Source: Chlorokybus atmophyticus
Taxonomy: Eukaryota; Streptophyta; Chlorokybophyceae; Chlorokybales; Chlorokybaceae
NCBI GenBank assembly: GCA_009103225.1
Contig: RHPI01003508.1
Location: 225,683 to 286,312, forward strand
Direction: 5' to 3'
DNA: 60,630 bases
Shown: in pieces, positions 11,222-22,855 of the stretch
How the letters are laid out: the number at the start of each line of letters is the position of its first letter
Numbering within the stretch: the stretch's first letter is position 1
The notes under the pieces: generated by a model
Database searches by the model: none
Told to the model about the DNA's origin: nothing
The model's input: only the letters and a program-made list of their open reading frames with translations
Program-made: the position numbers and the translations under genes

Positions 11222-12017
11222 CGGTCCAGAAGTTCTCGCAAAACAGGCGCACCTCTCAAGAAGCCCAAATACTATGACATTGTCCATGAGATTATGAAGA
11301 CCAAGGCCTCAGCCAACCCAAGCTTCACTGTCTCTTCCATGCCATCAACAGATGGCAACTTCTATAGCAAGAGAGACATGGGCTCTGTGCCAGTTCCATC
11401 TCGCTCCAGCAGCAAGCGAGCTGCCACGCCCTCCAGCTCCTACATCGGTAGTGAAAGAGTTGACTTCACATAGGAAGATCCATTGGGCACGGAGGAGCAC
11501 TTGCCCACCTTTGACGCTATGGACAGTGAGGTTGAAGGGGAGGTGAAGAAAAAGGGTGTGAAGAAAGAGGACCCTTCAGAAGTGACTTCTCCATCCCGCC
11601 AACGAAGTCACAAGCGCAACCGTCCAACCGGCAGTGTAGCCTCTGAATTGAAAGAGCTGCGTGAGCGGACCGTGACCTTCATGGACGAGAGTCAGGTGCT
11701 GAATCAAACCATGTGCCAGGTGGCGGCTGATACAAAGACGCTTGTTGAGCACTCGAAGGCAATGGTAGAGGCGGTGGTCGCCAGCAATGACCATCACAAG
11801 GCAGTGAAGGCTAACCGTGATAAGCGCCATGCCGAGTCGCTAAGTGCAGCCAAGGACTTTAATGATCGCTTTCTAACAATCTTAAAACGCGGTTTTTATT
11901 AACACATGGAAAGGGATTGTGTGCTGACACTCGTACTTGCAAGTGATCGGCTATTGTCAACAGCAATCGCTCTTAACTTACTTATTTGTGTGTCACGCAT
12001 ATATTGCTGGTCCTGGT

Positions 12018-12330
12018 GTGTGCTGCTTCATGCCTTGCGCATGCTCATTACCTTATGCACTTGATTGTGCTGGTCCATAGTCGGGCCTCCGTACACTTGT
12101 GTTCATGCCTCTCGTGCCGTTGCGCATGCGCGTGCGTGTATATAAGAGATAGTATGCTAGATTATGTGTGCGTGCTGCTCCATGCCTTGCGCATGCGCAC
12201 TTTTATTACCTTATGTAAACTGTTGGTCCATATGTGCTCTCTTGCGTGCATGGAGATGTGATGGCCTTGCACATGCACACTCGCTTATGCATGCTTTTCA
12301 TGCCGTTGCGCTGCCTCGTGCCTTGCGCAT
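12018..12330. repeat. Diverged tandem duplication between Harbinger genes
   Basis: Words such as catgccttgcgcatg, ttaccttatg and ttggtccata recur with a period near 150-160 bp. The block lies between the 3' ends of the two convergent transposon genes. Confidence 0.6.
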
Positions 12331-12363
12331 GTTCAATGCATGAGTAGCCAAGCTAAGCAATTC

Positions 12364-13925
12364 TTAACGGATCAAGTACTCAGCTATCAAGTCCCGTTTC
12401 AGTTTTGCACCACCAGCTGCCATGTTGGAGCCTAAGGGCACCCCGGTCTGTGCCTGCAAGTTCAGTAGGCGGATGCGCTTTGCTGCTCGCCGCCGTTCAC
12501 GCCGCGACACCACCACCTCGTGCCTCCTCTCATTGTGCAGTTGGACGACATTGTGCATTATGGCAGTAGCTGTAATGATGAGACATGCAAATCGAGTCTT
12601 CACCTGTGAATGCATGCGTCAGCTGCGCATGCACATGCACATGTATCACGTTCTTATTCATATTTGCAAGAGAAGTTGCTGCCAGCAATTATATGTTAAC
12701 TCACCTTGTAAAGCAGGACACGCCAGGTGTTCTTCCACAAGCCAATGGTTTGCTCGATAGCTATGCGTGTCGCCGACTGCATGTAGTTGTATACCTCTTG
12801 CTTAGGAGGTAAGTGGTTGCCGTCGTACGGAGTCATGATCTTGGTCGTCAAAGGGTAGGCAGCATCTCCAACCAAGTACCCCATTGAAGGACGTTCGTGA
12901 TCCAGCAAGTACTGGCTAACCGGTGCAAAGTTGAACACAGTAGAGTCGTGATTGCAACCAGCACAGCCGACGTGCAGATTCGTGATGTTGAATTTGTCAT
13001 TACAAATAACCAAGCAATTGGTGGAGTAAAACTTCTTATAATTGCGATAGCTCTCGTCTTTTTCTTGTATCTTCACATGGGTGCCATCCACCGATCCGAC
13101 GCAGCCCTTCATACCGTTAGTATGGGTTGTGTAGCCACGCATTTCAAAGCCAGACTGAATGGCCGCCACACCCCTTCGCCCAGCAGGACGTCCCAGTGCA
13201 GCAGGCCACACCGGCCCCTCTAGAAACCCAACAGGAGCAGCTTGATCAGCCATCCACACGCATATACAATTGCCTTAAACAACATGCATGAAAGCAGCAC
13301 ATCAACATTAATACCTAATAAAATGATCCATCACGAGCTGCACAATGGCGCCACATACGATGGGAACCTCCTGAGCAATGGTGGAGATGCCAAGATTGAA
13401 TAACTCACTAACTGCAGCGAAGTCAGCTCCAGTAGCTAGGTAATAAAGCACTGCAGCTACCCGGCGCTCAAGTGTGATGGCTTTGACCCAACGAGAATCC
13501 TCTACTTCTACATCAGCACGGATGGCCTCACACACAAGCTCATATACTGCGCGCTCCAACCTAAAGTGTTTTACAAACCTCTCCTCACTAAATTGAGGCA
13601 CCCAGTGATCCCACCAGAGCTTATGTCTAAGCAAGGACTGCACACGAAGACGCAAAGGATCAGCACCCACTGCCATCATGCACGTCTGACTGGATGATGA
13701 TAATTGCGTGAACAACATCAGCAACACCTGCACAACCACAACCAGAACACTACTAGCCATAGCGACAAGCATTCTATGCTGCTGCATAACTACATCATAT
13801 GTTGCATCGTCCAGCAACTCCTTCTTCTGACGCATTGTTAAGAGCATTGCATTATGCCGCTGCAACAGCATCTGGATCAGACGCATCTGTGCAAGTAGAG
13901 CACGCACACCTACACACAATGACAC
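12364..13925 (-). CDS. PIF/Harbinger DDE transposase
   Basis: The minus-strand gene has a long first exon (13925 to about 13310), a central exon (about 13290-12711) and a last exon (about 12605-12364). The N-terminal part has the region typical of these transposases (LWWDHWVPQFSEERFVKHFR, then ERRVAAVLYYLATGADFAAV). The catalytic domain keeps all three acidic residues: D in GSVDGTHVKI, D in GYLVGDAAYPLTTK and E in AIEQTIGLWKNTWRVL. This DDE_Tnp_4-type enzyme cuts and reinserts the element. No stop or frameshift is seen in the core. A further 5' exon cannot be ruled out because the first residues of the open frame are hydrophobic and unlike the family. Confidence 0.85.
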
Positions 13926-14491
13926 ACATCATCAACACACATAGATTGCTGGTTGTAGCTACAAAGCATACTGCTGTTTGATGTGTAATGTTCTGTATAC
14001 TTACCTTCTATGGATCCACTGTCGCTGCTCGAAGAGGCAGGAAGGCGATGGTGCTGCCATAGCCCCAACCAGCCTCAACCTACCCACCGCCGCACCAGAC
14101 AAGCCTGCTAGCGATGCCACTAGCTAAAGCACCAATGACCAACACATCACCAAGCCCCCACCGCCGCCGCCGTCGTCACCGTCATTGTCACCCTCCCCGC
14201 CTCCTCTGCCACTGCCCGCAGCCGCGAGACGGAGGCTGAAAATCTAGATTTACGGGGTTAGCCGCCATAACTGGCCCCTTACCTCGTATTACAGGGCTCA
14301 AAAGCCCTATAAAATTCGGCCTGAAGGCTGATGCCACATTGGCATCAACCGACGCCACGTAGGTGCCAACTGGATGGTTCAGACGGCGCAGAAAGCACAT
14401 GTCTGTGCCGATTGAACCTGAAGTTTTCGGTTAATTCGAGCCGCGGGGGGGCTTTTGGGTCAGGTGTACCGGGTCAGCCGGCTTCCCACGC

Positions 14492-14512
14492 CATGGCTGC
14501 ACGGGCTCTCAG
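14492..14512 (-). repeat. Inverted repeat, right end of Harbinger element
   Basis: Exact 21-bp inverted match to 9288-9308. Confidence 0.75.
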
Positions 14513-15616
14513 TCAATACTGCCCGACGGAAGCTGCTCGGCCATCCGACCGTACGTGAGCCCCCATCACAAATCGGCGGCAGCAATCTCCCCAAATTTGC
14601 ATGCAGTGCCTTATGTGTGTTCAGACGGTGTGCATCGTAAAGCCCTAACCCTAGCCCTAATCCTTAGGTTAGGCCCTTATTGCTGCAACGAAAATTTGCA
14701 TCGTTAGGCCACCATTTGGTCACGCTTGAATTTAATCAAATACGATTGCAACGGTGACAACAACCGTTGCTCAAAAAAGCAGCGAATTGGCCAATCATTG
14801 CAGAGATGCATAAAAAATGCTGAAAACTATCTCCGCGGCAATTGCTTGCCAACGGTGACCCAAAATGGGTAGCGATTTTGTGCAATTGCAGCACAATAGT
14901 GGTTAAAACGGCCGCGCTTTCGGCGGTACGAGGTCGGGGCAGGCCTCATACCCCAAAGACATGCAGCCACTACTGACCCTCGTTCTAACTAATCCACTCT
15001 ACCATGTAACACTAATTGATTACATTCTATGGTTACTGCGTCATCAAACATGGTCAACAGCCGAACAATGACTCTCATCCATGGCTTGTGTCACTCAAGG
15101 GCGTCAATTGTCGACACGGTATTTGTAGCCCCACATGTGCGTCCACATCCTTACAGCAAGCGAGCAGTAATCACTACAGCACGGGCAGATCTCAGATAAG
15201 CTGACAGTTACAATTAGTGCGCTTTCACTGTGCACTCACTGTGCTGGCAGCAGCAGCAGCGGCGGCGGCGGCGGCGACGGCGTTAACGCTAATCAAGTCA
15301 AGACTAGATCAGGCCAGGGCTACGATAAGGCTACGACGCACTGGCAGGTGTGAATCATCAACGTCACTGCGCACTGCTAACAGCCTGCCTCACATGCTTG
15401 CTGCTCGCGTGCCTGCTTGCCTGCCTCGATTGTTGATTGCTGGCATGACTCACTGATTGCTTCAGTGTAGCTTATATCTGTGCTTATGTATGCCATGTGT
15501 TTTTTTGCAACAACATTCAACAAGCAAACTGTAACATGCAAACTACGCAAGCAAGTCAGCATTCTCATTGATGGTTGCGCATTGGTTTCTTGTTCTCTCT
15601 CCTGCGCAGTTCAGCT
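14513..15616. other. Intergenic DNA with telomere-like tract
   Basis: No gene seen. A degenerate CCCTAA array (ccctaaccctagccctaa) lies near 14642-14660. A GGC/GCA trinucleotide tract lies at about 15246-15280. The 3' part should contain the promoter of the gene starting at 15617; no clear TATA box was found. Confidence 0.6.
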
Positions 15617-17762
15617 ATGAGGTCGCCTGGTAACGCTTGCAGCAGCATGCTGCCGCTGGCCTGCTCGTGCCTGCTGCTTTTCCTGCTGGCGGCGACGCTG
15701 CCAGGGGCATTGGCAGCCAGGCCGGTCTCCTTGTCGTCTTCCGGCGGACTGCATGGTATGGCCCCATGCTACATGAGCTGTTAGCATTGCATGATGTGAG
15801 TGAGTGCGTGGGAGAGCAAAACAGAGAGTTTGTGTGAATGCACACGCGCACGCGTGCATCACCATGCGCGAGCGTGCGTGCGTGCATGTGTGTGTGTGTG
15901 TGTGTGTGTGCGCGATGCTTACTTCAGAACGAAGACCATTGCATGTGCGTGTGGTGTGTGTAGGATAGAATGCTTGCTCATGCTTGCTTATGGTTGCGCA
16001 TGCCTGCTCATGCTTGCGGCTCTTGTGGTCGGAGCAGGAGACCAGTCAGTGCTGCAGTTGTTTGGGGATGATGACAAGAAGCACACCGTGTGCGAGACGG
16101 GAGACTGGCGCAAGTCATCTTTGAAGCTCATCAAGGAGGTGTGTTATATGCACCCTTTGTGTAGTCTTTTAACTTGGTACAAAAACAAGCTCGGCCATCA
16201 TGCCATGCGATCTGCTTCATCACCAGTATAAACCGTGTGCATGTGGCTTAAGGTGTTCACTGCCTTCTTGCTGCAGGGTCCGTTCATCGGCCTTTTTCGC
16301 GAACTGCACGAGCAGACCAAGTTTGAAGCTAGTGCTGTGACCATTGTGGATGAGAAGTACTATGTTGTCTTTGACAGGTGAACACACCCAGACATTCATA
16401 TTCACCCTCCACATCAAAGATTGCTGTGGCCACTAACACGTTGTTGTAACAGCATTCAAAGCATTGGATACATTGACCCAACGATGACAGCGTTGGCCGA
16501 AGACAACGTTCTCATTGGAGAGATTGGCGAGGAGTCGCAGTTTGAGGGGCTGGCATACAGGCCTGATACAGGCACCTTCTTTGCGCTTAAGGAGAGTCAT
16601 GAACACCAAGGTGTGTTTGTTGGTTGTGATGTGCTTTCATAAAGGATATACACCTATTAACGCCATTAACAACAGGCAAGTTGAAGCCTCAAGCCATTGA
16701 GATCAAGATATCGGATGACAAGTCCAAGTATGAGCTGCTGCGCAAGTGCGATGTAGAGTTTGAGCTCAGCAGCGCCAACAAGGGCTTTGAAGGCATCAGT
16801 TACCATGACAAGGGCGATGATGGTATGTACATGCGTGGATAAAAGTGTGCATGCGCGCATGTGCTGCAGTTTCTTCAAGTATGCAAGTGCAGTATGGGTA
16901 GTGCGCGCACATCATTTGCCACGCTCATCGGCTACACACATGCTTGCAGGTGCCTATCTGTGCGCATGCACGCGTGCACAGTGGTTTGCTCATTTAGCCG
17001 GATGACTGCCCACACAGGCAAGTTCCTGCTCGGACTGTGCGAAGGCAACTTTTGCGAAGGAGGCGCGAAAGGCCGAGAAGCTGGCAATGGGCGGGTTGTT
17101 GTGTCAAAGCTGGAGGAGTCCGACGGCAGTTGTCGGTAGGTGTATGCAAAGTCTCACTGCTCAAATCTCTATACCTCAAGGCGCATGGTGTATTCAATCA
17201 CGCTATCTGCAGGTTTGTGCCAGTGAAGACCATTGAGATTCCCGGCGCCGAGGGTCAAGCCAGATTCACGGACTATTCGGGTACAGCACTATATCTGCAA
17301 AGCAACACAGCAAACGCGACATGTCAGCGGCTTTGTTTTGTTGACCATCATTGAAAACATCTTAAATTGATGCATGCCAATGATACTGCGTTGCCTTCAG
17401 GTATGGCGTTCCGGGATGATCGAGTTGCAGTCATATCTCAAGTAAGAACCACCTCAAATTATCATCATGGATATAGCCATGACCGAGCTTATACATTTCT
17501 GCCTCTCTCGCAGGAGGATGCTGCTTTGTGGATCGGCAAGTTTAACTGGGATGACTTTAGCTTCGACACGAGCGACGCGGGCGGTCTGTACTACTTCCCA
17601 AAAGACCATGAGTGCAAGACCGTGTACTGCAATGTGGAGGGCATTGCTTGGATAGACGACCACCGCTTTGTAACCACCTCGGACTCCGCCAAGGCCGACC
17701 AGCCGTACACGTGCACCATCAAAGACCAGTCGCTGCACATCTTCGCACTGCCCATGCACTGA
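15617..17762 (+). CDS. SdiA-regulated/YjiK-like beta-propeller, secreted
   Basis: Nine exons join in frame to a 373-residue protein: 15617-15755, 16038-16138, 16277-16377, 16453-16610, 16676-16822, 17018-17135, 17213-17280, 17401-17441 and 17514-17762. The N-terminus (residues 1 to about 34) is a strong signal peptide: MRSPGNACSSM, then a Leu-rich core ending LPGALAA. The rest has repeated propeller-blade motifs: FEGLAYRPDTGTFFALKES, KGFEGISYHDKGDDGK, YSGMAFRDDRVAVISQ and VEGIAWIDDHRFVTTSDS. This pattern matches the SdiA-regulated/phytase-esterase-like family, whose substrates are mostly unknown. Cysteines (CETGDW, LRKC, CEGNFC, CKTVYC) suit a disulfide-bonded secreted protein. A decayed partial copy lies at 27.3-28.2 kb. 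Confidence 0.8.
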
Positions 17763-18568
17763 GCAACGGGATGAGCCATCTGTGCTGTCCTGGTATCTCC
17801 TGCCTTCTGCATAGAACACTGCCGTGGATGCCGTTTGTGTAGACGGCAGAGCAGTGCTTATATGTGCAACGTTGCAATATGTACATAAACTAGCACATGC
17901 CTGGAGCGCTGTGCCGTGAATGCCATGTGCAGCAGTGTCTTGATCTTTTGCAAAGACTGGACCCAAAGGCATTACCACCAAATCTCGCCTCTGCCCTCTC
18001 AGATGAGCATGTATCACAAGGGAAAACACCATTGTCCACAATCAGAGGCTTGACTGTTATGCTTGCGATGATACTAAGGTCATGAAACACATACAAACGT
18101 TCAATAGCAATAGTGACGCCCAATAGCGTTTAACAACCGTACCATGGGACAATCACACAAATGCTGGCAAGCCGTCCTCTGTTCTGCGTGAAGAGAGAGT
18201 CAGCAGCTTCGCATCAGTAGAGGTTACAAAGCCGCTGTGGGGCAATGCACAGTTGTTTGTTGTGGAGTGTATGCGGGTGCTATGGCATGCGACTACCAGC
18301 CTGCCTACGTGCTCAGGCTTCACTGATTGTGCAGTAAACAGAGAGAGATGCACGGCTTATGCTGTTGTTGGGCAACTCTGCTACTCACATTGTAAGCACG
18401 CATGCAATTGCTGTACAGCATGCACAGTTGCACCGCCAAGTGACATGAGACTGCTCGAGGCTTGAAAACAGCACCTCAACCGCAAGTCAGCAAGTCACAA
18501 CACACGCACAACTTACATCTACGACTTCGGCAAGCACGCCATGTCACTACAGCAGCTGGGTCAAACCA
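17763..18568. other. Convergent intergenic spacer, duplicated at 28.2-29.2 kb
   Basis: No gene. Stretches of it (ggggcaatgca, gtatgcacagttgcaccgcc-like words, agtgacatgaga) reappear in the same order after the YjiK-like pseudogene, so it belongs to the segmental duplication. Confidence 0.6.
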
Positions 18569-18728
18569 TCAGCTGTTCAACGGTTTGTCCGTCCCTTCCA
18601 TGTCCTGTCCCTGTTTGCCCTCGCTAAAAGCGTCATTGCCACCCTCTTGTTGACCAGACTGTACTGCACGCACCTGCTCTGCCTGGTTCCAAATTGTCTT
18701 CAAAAAGGCAATTGGCCGATACCCATGC
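18569..18728 (-). pseudogene. Fragment: last exon of RPN13
   Basis: On the minus strand this reads through a diverged copy of the final RPN13 exon at 29247-29403, with shared words YGYR/HGYRP, QSGQQE, GNDA and DKP, and the same stop region. Similarity fades about 30 bp into the upstream intron. No other RPN13 exon follows, so this is a truncated duplicate. Confidence 0.85.
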
Positions 18729-18739
18729 CTGCACAAAAA

Positions 18740-20940
18740 CCATCTTAATGGCGAACAGCAACTAATGCATGCATGCTCGCACATGCGCACGCATGTGTGT
18801 ACAGTCCTTATATGACGTGCTATTGTGCACACGCATGCAATATGCACATCACTCAAGCATTTCACTCACACTAGTATACATCACCGTTGTTACCACCGGG
18901 CTATGCCACTGCGCTACTCTACACCAACTAGCCTTCCTAGTTAGACATGCACATGCAAACTGTTGTCATTACCTGCCCACATGGGCTGCTGTGTCAGTGC
19001 AACCCTGCGCGCGTGCGTGTGTGTGACAAAGAGAGTGCAATGTTATGAACGCCCAAATTTCTCGTATTGTCAAGTAAGAGGCAGTGTCATTAGCCAATGA
19101 GACAAAGCAGCAACAGCTGTGTTGAAACATCATAACTGAAACACTATGATGCCGGCTTTGGCTGTGCTAAACAGACTTTTGCCATGACACGCAAGACCGC
19201 TGCCAAACTGGGAATGGCACTCAGCTCAACATGTTGTGTCAACCACTTGAGCATCCACTTCTTCACGGGAAGCGGTTGAGTCTTCAAGCATGCTTCCACT
19301 TGTGGGTGTTCCGGCATGTTCATAGGCTAGGTTGGTCTTTTCATAGCCTACTTCGCCTCTTGGGCTGCAAGAAAGTTGGCCTCAAGCTATGCTAAGCAAG
19401 CAGCTTTACGCTAGCATGAATGTCAAGCCCGCAGACTCTTGAGTCAAGCAAGCAAAGACCATTGTTGGAGAGTAATTTAGCATATAGGTAGCAGGTCACC
19501 ACCTAAAATCAAGACCACAATGGTTTACTCTCAACTGCTTTTAACGATACCCAACACTTGAAGATATTCACAAATTTGAACTTTGCGCTGCAATAAGCAA
19601 TATCGCTTGTTAAGTGCGCATGCGACTGGTCATGTTGAAAAGAATACAGCGCATATCTGGGTTGTTGAGAACAAACCCACCCATGCATATGACAATGGCC
19701 ACTATTTCATATGCTTGCGTGCACACTCATCATAGCAAGCACAACGGCAGGTTTGTCTTTGTCTCTGCGCTTACGTGACAGCTATTGCCAAATACACAAT
19801 CGCGCAGATTGTGTTAGCATAAGCATGTCTTGCACACCGTTCAGTCCAGTCAGCTTGTGAATTGGCTAAGGCATGAGCCTTAGGATTCTGCTACTAGTAT
19901 GAGCTGATATCGATCAGTCATGAGTTTGCAGCAGATATCGAGTCCACTACGCGGAGTATGACCAAGCAGGAGACTCTGGACTTGCTTATGAGGCTGGCGC
20001 AGCCTGACGCAGCCAACGCCTTGGGAGAACGGCGAGAACTCCGCGTATACTCAAACTTAGAAGGCGTGGCTTAGCTTGTTGGGAAGCTTTGGCTAGGGCC
20101 AGGGGTAAGCTAGACACTAAGCTTACATATTGGCAATCCGTTGAGTATAGCTCACGCGGTGCTTGCTAAAGTAGACATGTGTAGTCTGGCCGGTATAAAG
20201 GCCAACAAAAATAACAAGTTCTAGGTTCGAGCGAAACCCCTTTTGCAAGCCTTGTGTGCACGCCTCGTATTTATGTACTGGTGCATGTGCATGCTGTAGT
20301 TGTGGCCAGCGCTAGCTCCGTGTTCAACAGAATTGACCGGTCTTGCAATAAAAGAATACTCATGGCACTTGCCTCCTGGTTGGTCTCTGTCACGATTTGG
20401 ACCCCTGCGCTGAACCTTGAGCATTAGCATGGTACTCGCTCAGTCACTCCGCAGCACAGCACAGCTAACAACTGAACTTCCTGCTGCAAAGCAACCAGGC
20501 GGAGCTGCTCCAACAACTCCTGGCCTCGGCCAATTGGTAGAGTTGCTGTTAATGAGGCAGACACGCCAGGCACATTGCTGCTCGCCCAATTCCACCGCAA
20601 AGCATGCTACGATCGCGGATGAAGCGCTGGCCGCTGATGATCCACCGTGGATCACCGTGACGGCACCGTGACGGCAATAGCCCCTCCTCACCAGCACGAA
20701 CGTCCCCGCCCACGTGCTGCACTGCTGTTAGGGGACATGGTAATCAGCACAGATTCGCGCACATCGAATCTGGTGCCCATACACATGCGTGCCACACGCA
20801 CATATCAATTCACAAGAACATGTAGCCTGATCAGTTGCGTAATTGATTGCTCAATGTGTTCTTGTGACTGCATCATGTCAACACCATTTGTTAAGCAAAA
20901 GAGAATAATAGTCATAGGCACGCAGCTTTCTCTCACTACC
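18740..20940. other. Gene-poor intergenic DNA
   Basis: Only short chance frames. No domain, RNA gene or strong repeat was recognised in these 2.2 kb. Confidence 0.6.
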
Positions 20941-20945
20941 CGCCC

Positions 20946-21505
20946 ACGGAGTGCTACCTCTATAGAGGTTATCCGCCCTTATTAAGGAATAAATAAGGGT
21001 CCCAACGGGTATATACAACCAATTGATCCGTATTAAGGCTGTTAACTTAATGTTAAGGTCTTAATGTGGTGTTACTTATCTGTAAGGCTGATATCGACAT
21101 GAGTCTCATGCCGATATCAGCTACGTAGCGGTGCTGCTAACGCAGCGGCCGCCATAGCCAGGGTGTAAGAAAGGGGGTGCTACCGCCCCCTTTGATCCCC
21201 TACCCCAACACCACCACCACAGCCACGTCGTCGCCGCCGCCGCCGCCGCCGCTGGCAGCTAGGGGATCGAAAAAGATCCCCTGGCTATGGCGGTCGCTGC
21301 TTTAACAGCGCGGCCATGCGGCTAATATTGACTTGAGACTCAAGTCTCAAGTCAATATCGGTGTTACATAACATAACACCTTATTAGGGCCTATAAAGGC
21401 CCTAATAAGGTGTTATGCTATATTCGACTTTAATGGCTGTGTTTATCCTGGACCCTTATTTCTTATTAAATAAGGGCGGGGAACCGCATAGCGGTAGCAC
21501 TCCGT
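20946..21505. mobile_element. Multi-hairpin fold-back element (MITE-like)
   Basis: Outer arms acggagtgctacc (20946-20958) and its reverse complement (21493-21505) are followed inwards by imperfectly matching ccgccctta...aataaggg arms. Inside lies a chain of further inverted repeats: 21087-21121 (35 bp, near-perfect), 21145-21162 with 21280-21297, 21327-21356, and 21375-21414 (17-bp arms). No reading frame is present. It looks like a non-autonomous fold-back transposon. No target duplication could be fixed. Confidence 0.7.
21164..21245 (+). repeat. 80-bp inverted repeat, left copy
   Basis: Begins tgtaagaaag and includes gggtgctaccgccccc and gatcccctaccccaac. It matches 21541-21620 in inverted orientation with few differences. 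It sits in the core of the fold-back element while its partner lies just outside. Confidence 0.75.
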
Positions 21506-21540
21506 TGCACACGGGAATTTCGACTCTGTCAATAACCCCA

Positions 21541-21620
21541 GGCGGCGGCGGTGTGGGCGACGTGGCTGGTGGCAATGTTGGGGTAGGGGATTAGAGGGGG
21601 CGGTAGCACCCCTCCTTACA
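21541..21620 (-). repeat. 80-bp inverted repeat, right copy
   Basis: Inverted partner of 21164-21245. It implies that two related elements are nested or that one element was rearranged here. Confidence 0.75.
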
Positions 21621-22135
21621 TCGGTATCGGGGCAAGAACGGCACGCGCGCCTGCGAGAGGGTAGGCGACGTCGGCAAAGGGCAGGCGGCAGCGACTGCGG
21701 CAACGGCGGCGGCTACTAGCCACCTAGCTCCTAGCTAGGGTGGGTAGTGGTTGTTGTTGGTTGTTGTGTATTGTTGTATAGTTGTATAGCTGCTGCTTAA
21801 CCCTGCTAGCCTAGCCTAGCCTAGCCTAGCCTGCCTGGCCTAGTCTAGTTTGTTATTGTGAAGGGAAGCGGCCATCCAAGTCCCTCCCTGAAGCATTGCA
21901 TGTAAGCACATCACATAGTCAACACATATTGATTACAATCAACTGTGTGTGCTTACCACCACGTGGATTCGTGGTGGTGTAAGGGTTTTTTATCAATTGT
22001 TTTTGGATGAATCCCCTTAAAAGCAGTTCGGTGGCAACATCGATTGTCCCGTTACCGCCAGTTAGTGCGGTGAGGCCGCCAGAATTTTTTTGTATGGCTG
22101 ATATCAAACCTAAGACTCACAATTCGTCAATATTT
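21621..22135. other. Intergenic, no gene
   Basis: GC-rich then T-rich sequence. It contains short tandem tagcc units (about 21806-21835) and a gtggattcgtggtgg palindromic stretch. No gene was recognised. Confidence 0.5.
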
Positions 22136-22212
22136 GTCACAGCCCACTCGACCATAAGAGACTTAGTGCTTTCATAGTCGATTTGTGGTAATTCAATGTA
22201 CCTTCCCATCAC
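22136..22212 (-). repeat. SINE-like repeat, copy 1
   Basis: About 77 bp starting tgtcacagcccactcgacc match 22579-22653 in the same orientation with few changes. This copy lacks a recognisable B box beside it. Confidence 0.7.
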
Positions 22213-22540
22213 ATTTTCCCCCATTTAAGAACGCTGACGTCCTCGGCAGCTGGCTCCCATCAGCTGGGGAATCATCCCCAGGGGCCTGATTAGGGTCGGT
22301 CACCGGCCCTACCACCCAAGGAACGGCCAATTTTGGCCCATACCGGTAAACGCGCGCATGCGCACCGCTGCCGGCCCCACAGGTTGCATCGCGCCAGGCA
22401 GGTCGCGCCCTGCCGCGCCGACTGAACGCCGGCACGACTGCCATTAGGCAAGTCGCAACCCATTAATGATGGCACTTATGAAGTGACCATTGACGATGTT
22501 ACTGGATCGAGAAACAACCACCATGGAAGTCGTGTGCAAG

Positions 22541-22653
22541 GCAGGATTCGAACCGGGTCTCAAATTCCAATGACCAATGTCACAGCCCACTCAACCATAG
22601 AGACTTGGTGCTTTTATGGTCGATTTGTGTGATTTAATATACCTTCCCGTTAC
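22541..22653 (-). repeat. tRNA-derived SINE, copy 2
   Basis: Read on the minus strand, an A-box-like tggttgagtgg (22587-22597) and a perfect B box ggttcgaatcc (22544-22554) lie 32 nt apart, as in a tRNA gene. The flank 22579-22653 is shared with 22136-22212. The tRNA arms do not pair well, so a SINE head is more likely than a working tRNA. Confidence 0.65.
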
Positions 22654-22855
22654 AATATTGGCTTGTGAGGACGATTTGACGAGATTTTGGCACTTCGTGT
22701 GTCAATTACAATTGGGAGTTGGGTCGGGTTGCACAAAGTAGACTTTGAGCAGCCATAGCTTGTGAACCGTCGCGTGCATTTGCCTGCGGCTTGTTCCAAA
22801 GTGATTGTCTAGTTGGGAGGTGTGTGGAGAGCTCTTTTTTGGGCTGTATACTCCG

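Larger units (their letters stand above)
9742..11902 (+). pseudogene. Harbinger Myb/SANT-like accessory protein, damaged
   Basis: Exons are 9742-9801, 9936-10061, 10386-10667, 10837-11055 and 11146 to 11902. The product starts MAEDDMYELPKWSDDEDD, has a Pro/Ala-rich linker (exon 3), then a Myb/SANT-like trihelix segment (exon 4) with WTDALVRKLFLAEK and KWEQIYEMMK. Its C-terminal half has PKYYDIVHEIMK and a Lys/Glu-rich helical tail. Such proteins bind the transposon ends and bring the transposase to the nucleus. Two defects are visible: a run of six G at about 11160-11165 shifts the frame (five would keep it), and an in-frame TAG stands at 11471-11473 with the frame continuing to 11902. The homopolymer fault could be a sequencing error; the TAG is less easily explained. 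Confidence 0.7.
9288..14512. mobile_element. PIF/Harbinger DNA transposon, about 5.2 kb
   Basis: A 21-bp sequence starting ctgagagccc at 9288-9308 recurs exactly in inverted orientation at 14492-14512. Between the copies lie the two genes expected of an autonomous PIF/Harbinger element: a Myb/SANT-like DNA-binding protein (plus) and a DDE transposase (minus), in convergent orientation. The inverted repeats may be terminal or subterminal. No 3-bp TWA target duplication could be fixed next to them. The transposase looks intact, while the accessory gene has a frameshift and a stop. Confidence 0.75.

Noticed and set aside
11471-11473. In-frame TAG as a sign of a variant genetic code (as in some green algae)
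   Set aside because: Intact genes here end in TAG (FtsHi-type, bicupin, PP2C-kinase), TAA and TGA, and none reads through TAG. The stop is simply decay of a transposon gene.
18569-18865. Independent small minus-strand gene
   Set aside because: Its C-terminal half is the duplicated last exon of RPN13 and its N-terminal half is intron-like TG/CA sequence.
22541-22606. Functional tRNA gene on the minus strand
   Set aside because: The B box is perfect but acceptor and anticodon arms do not pair well, and the flank is repeated at 22136; a SINE fits better.
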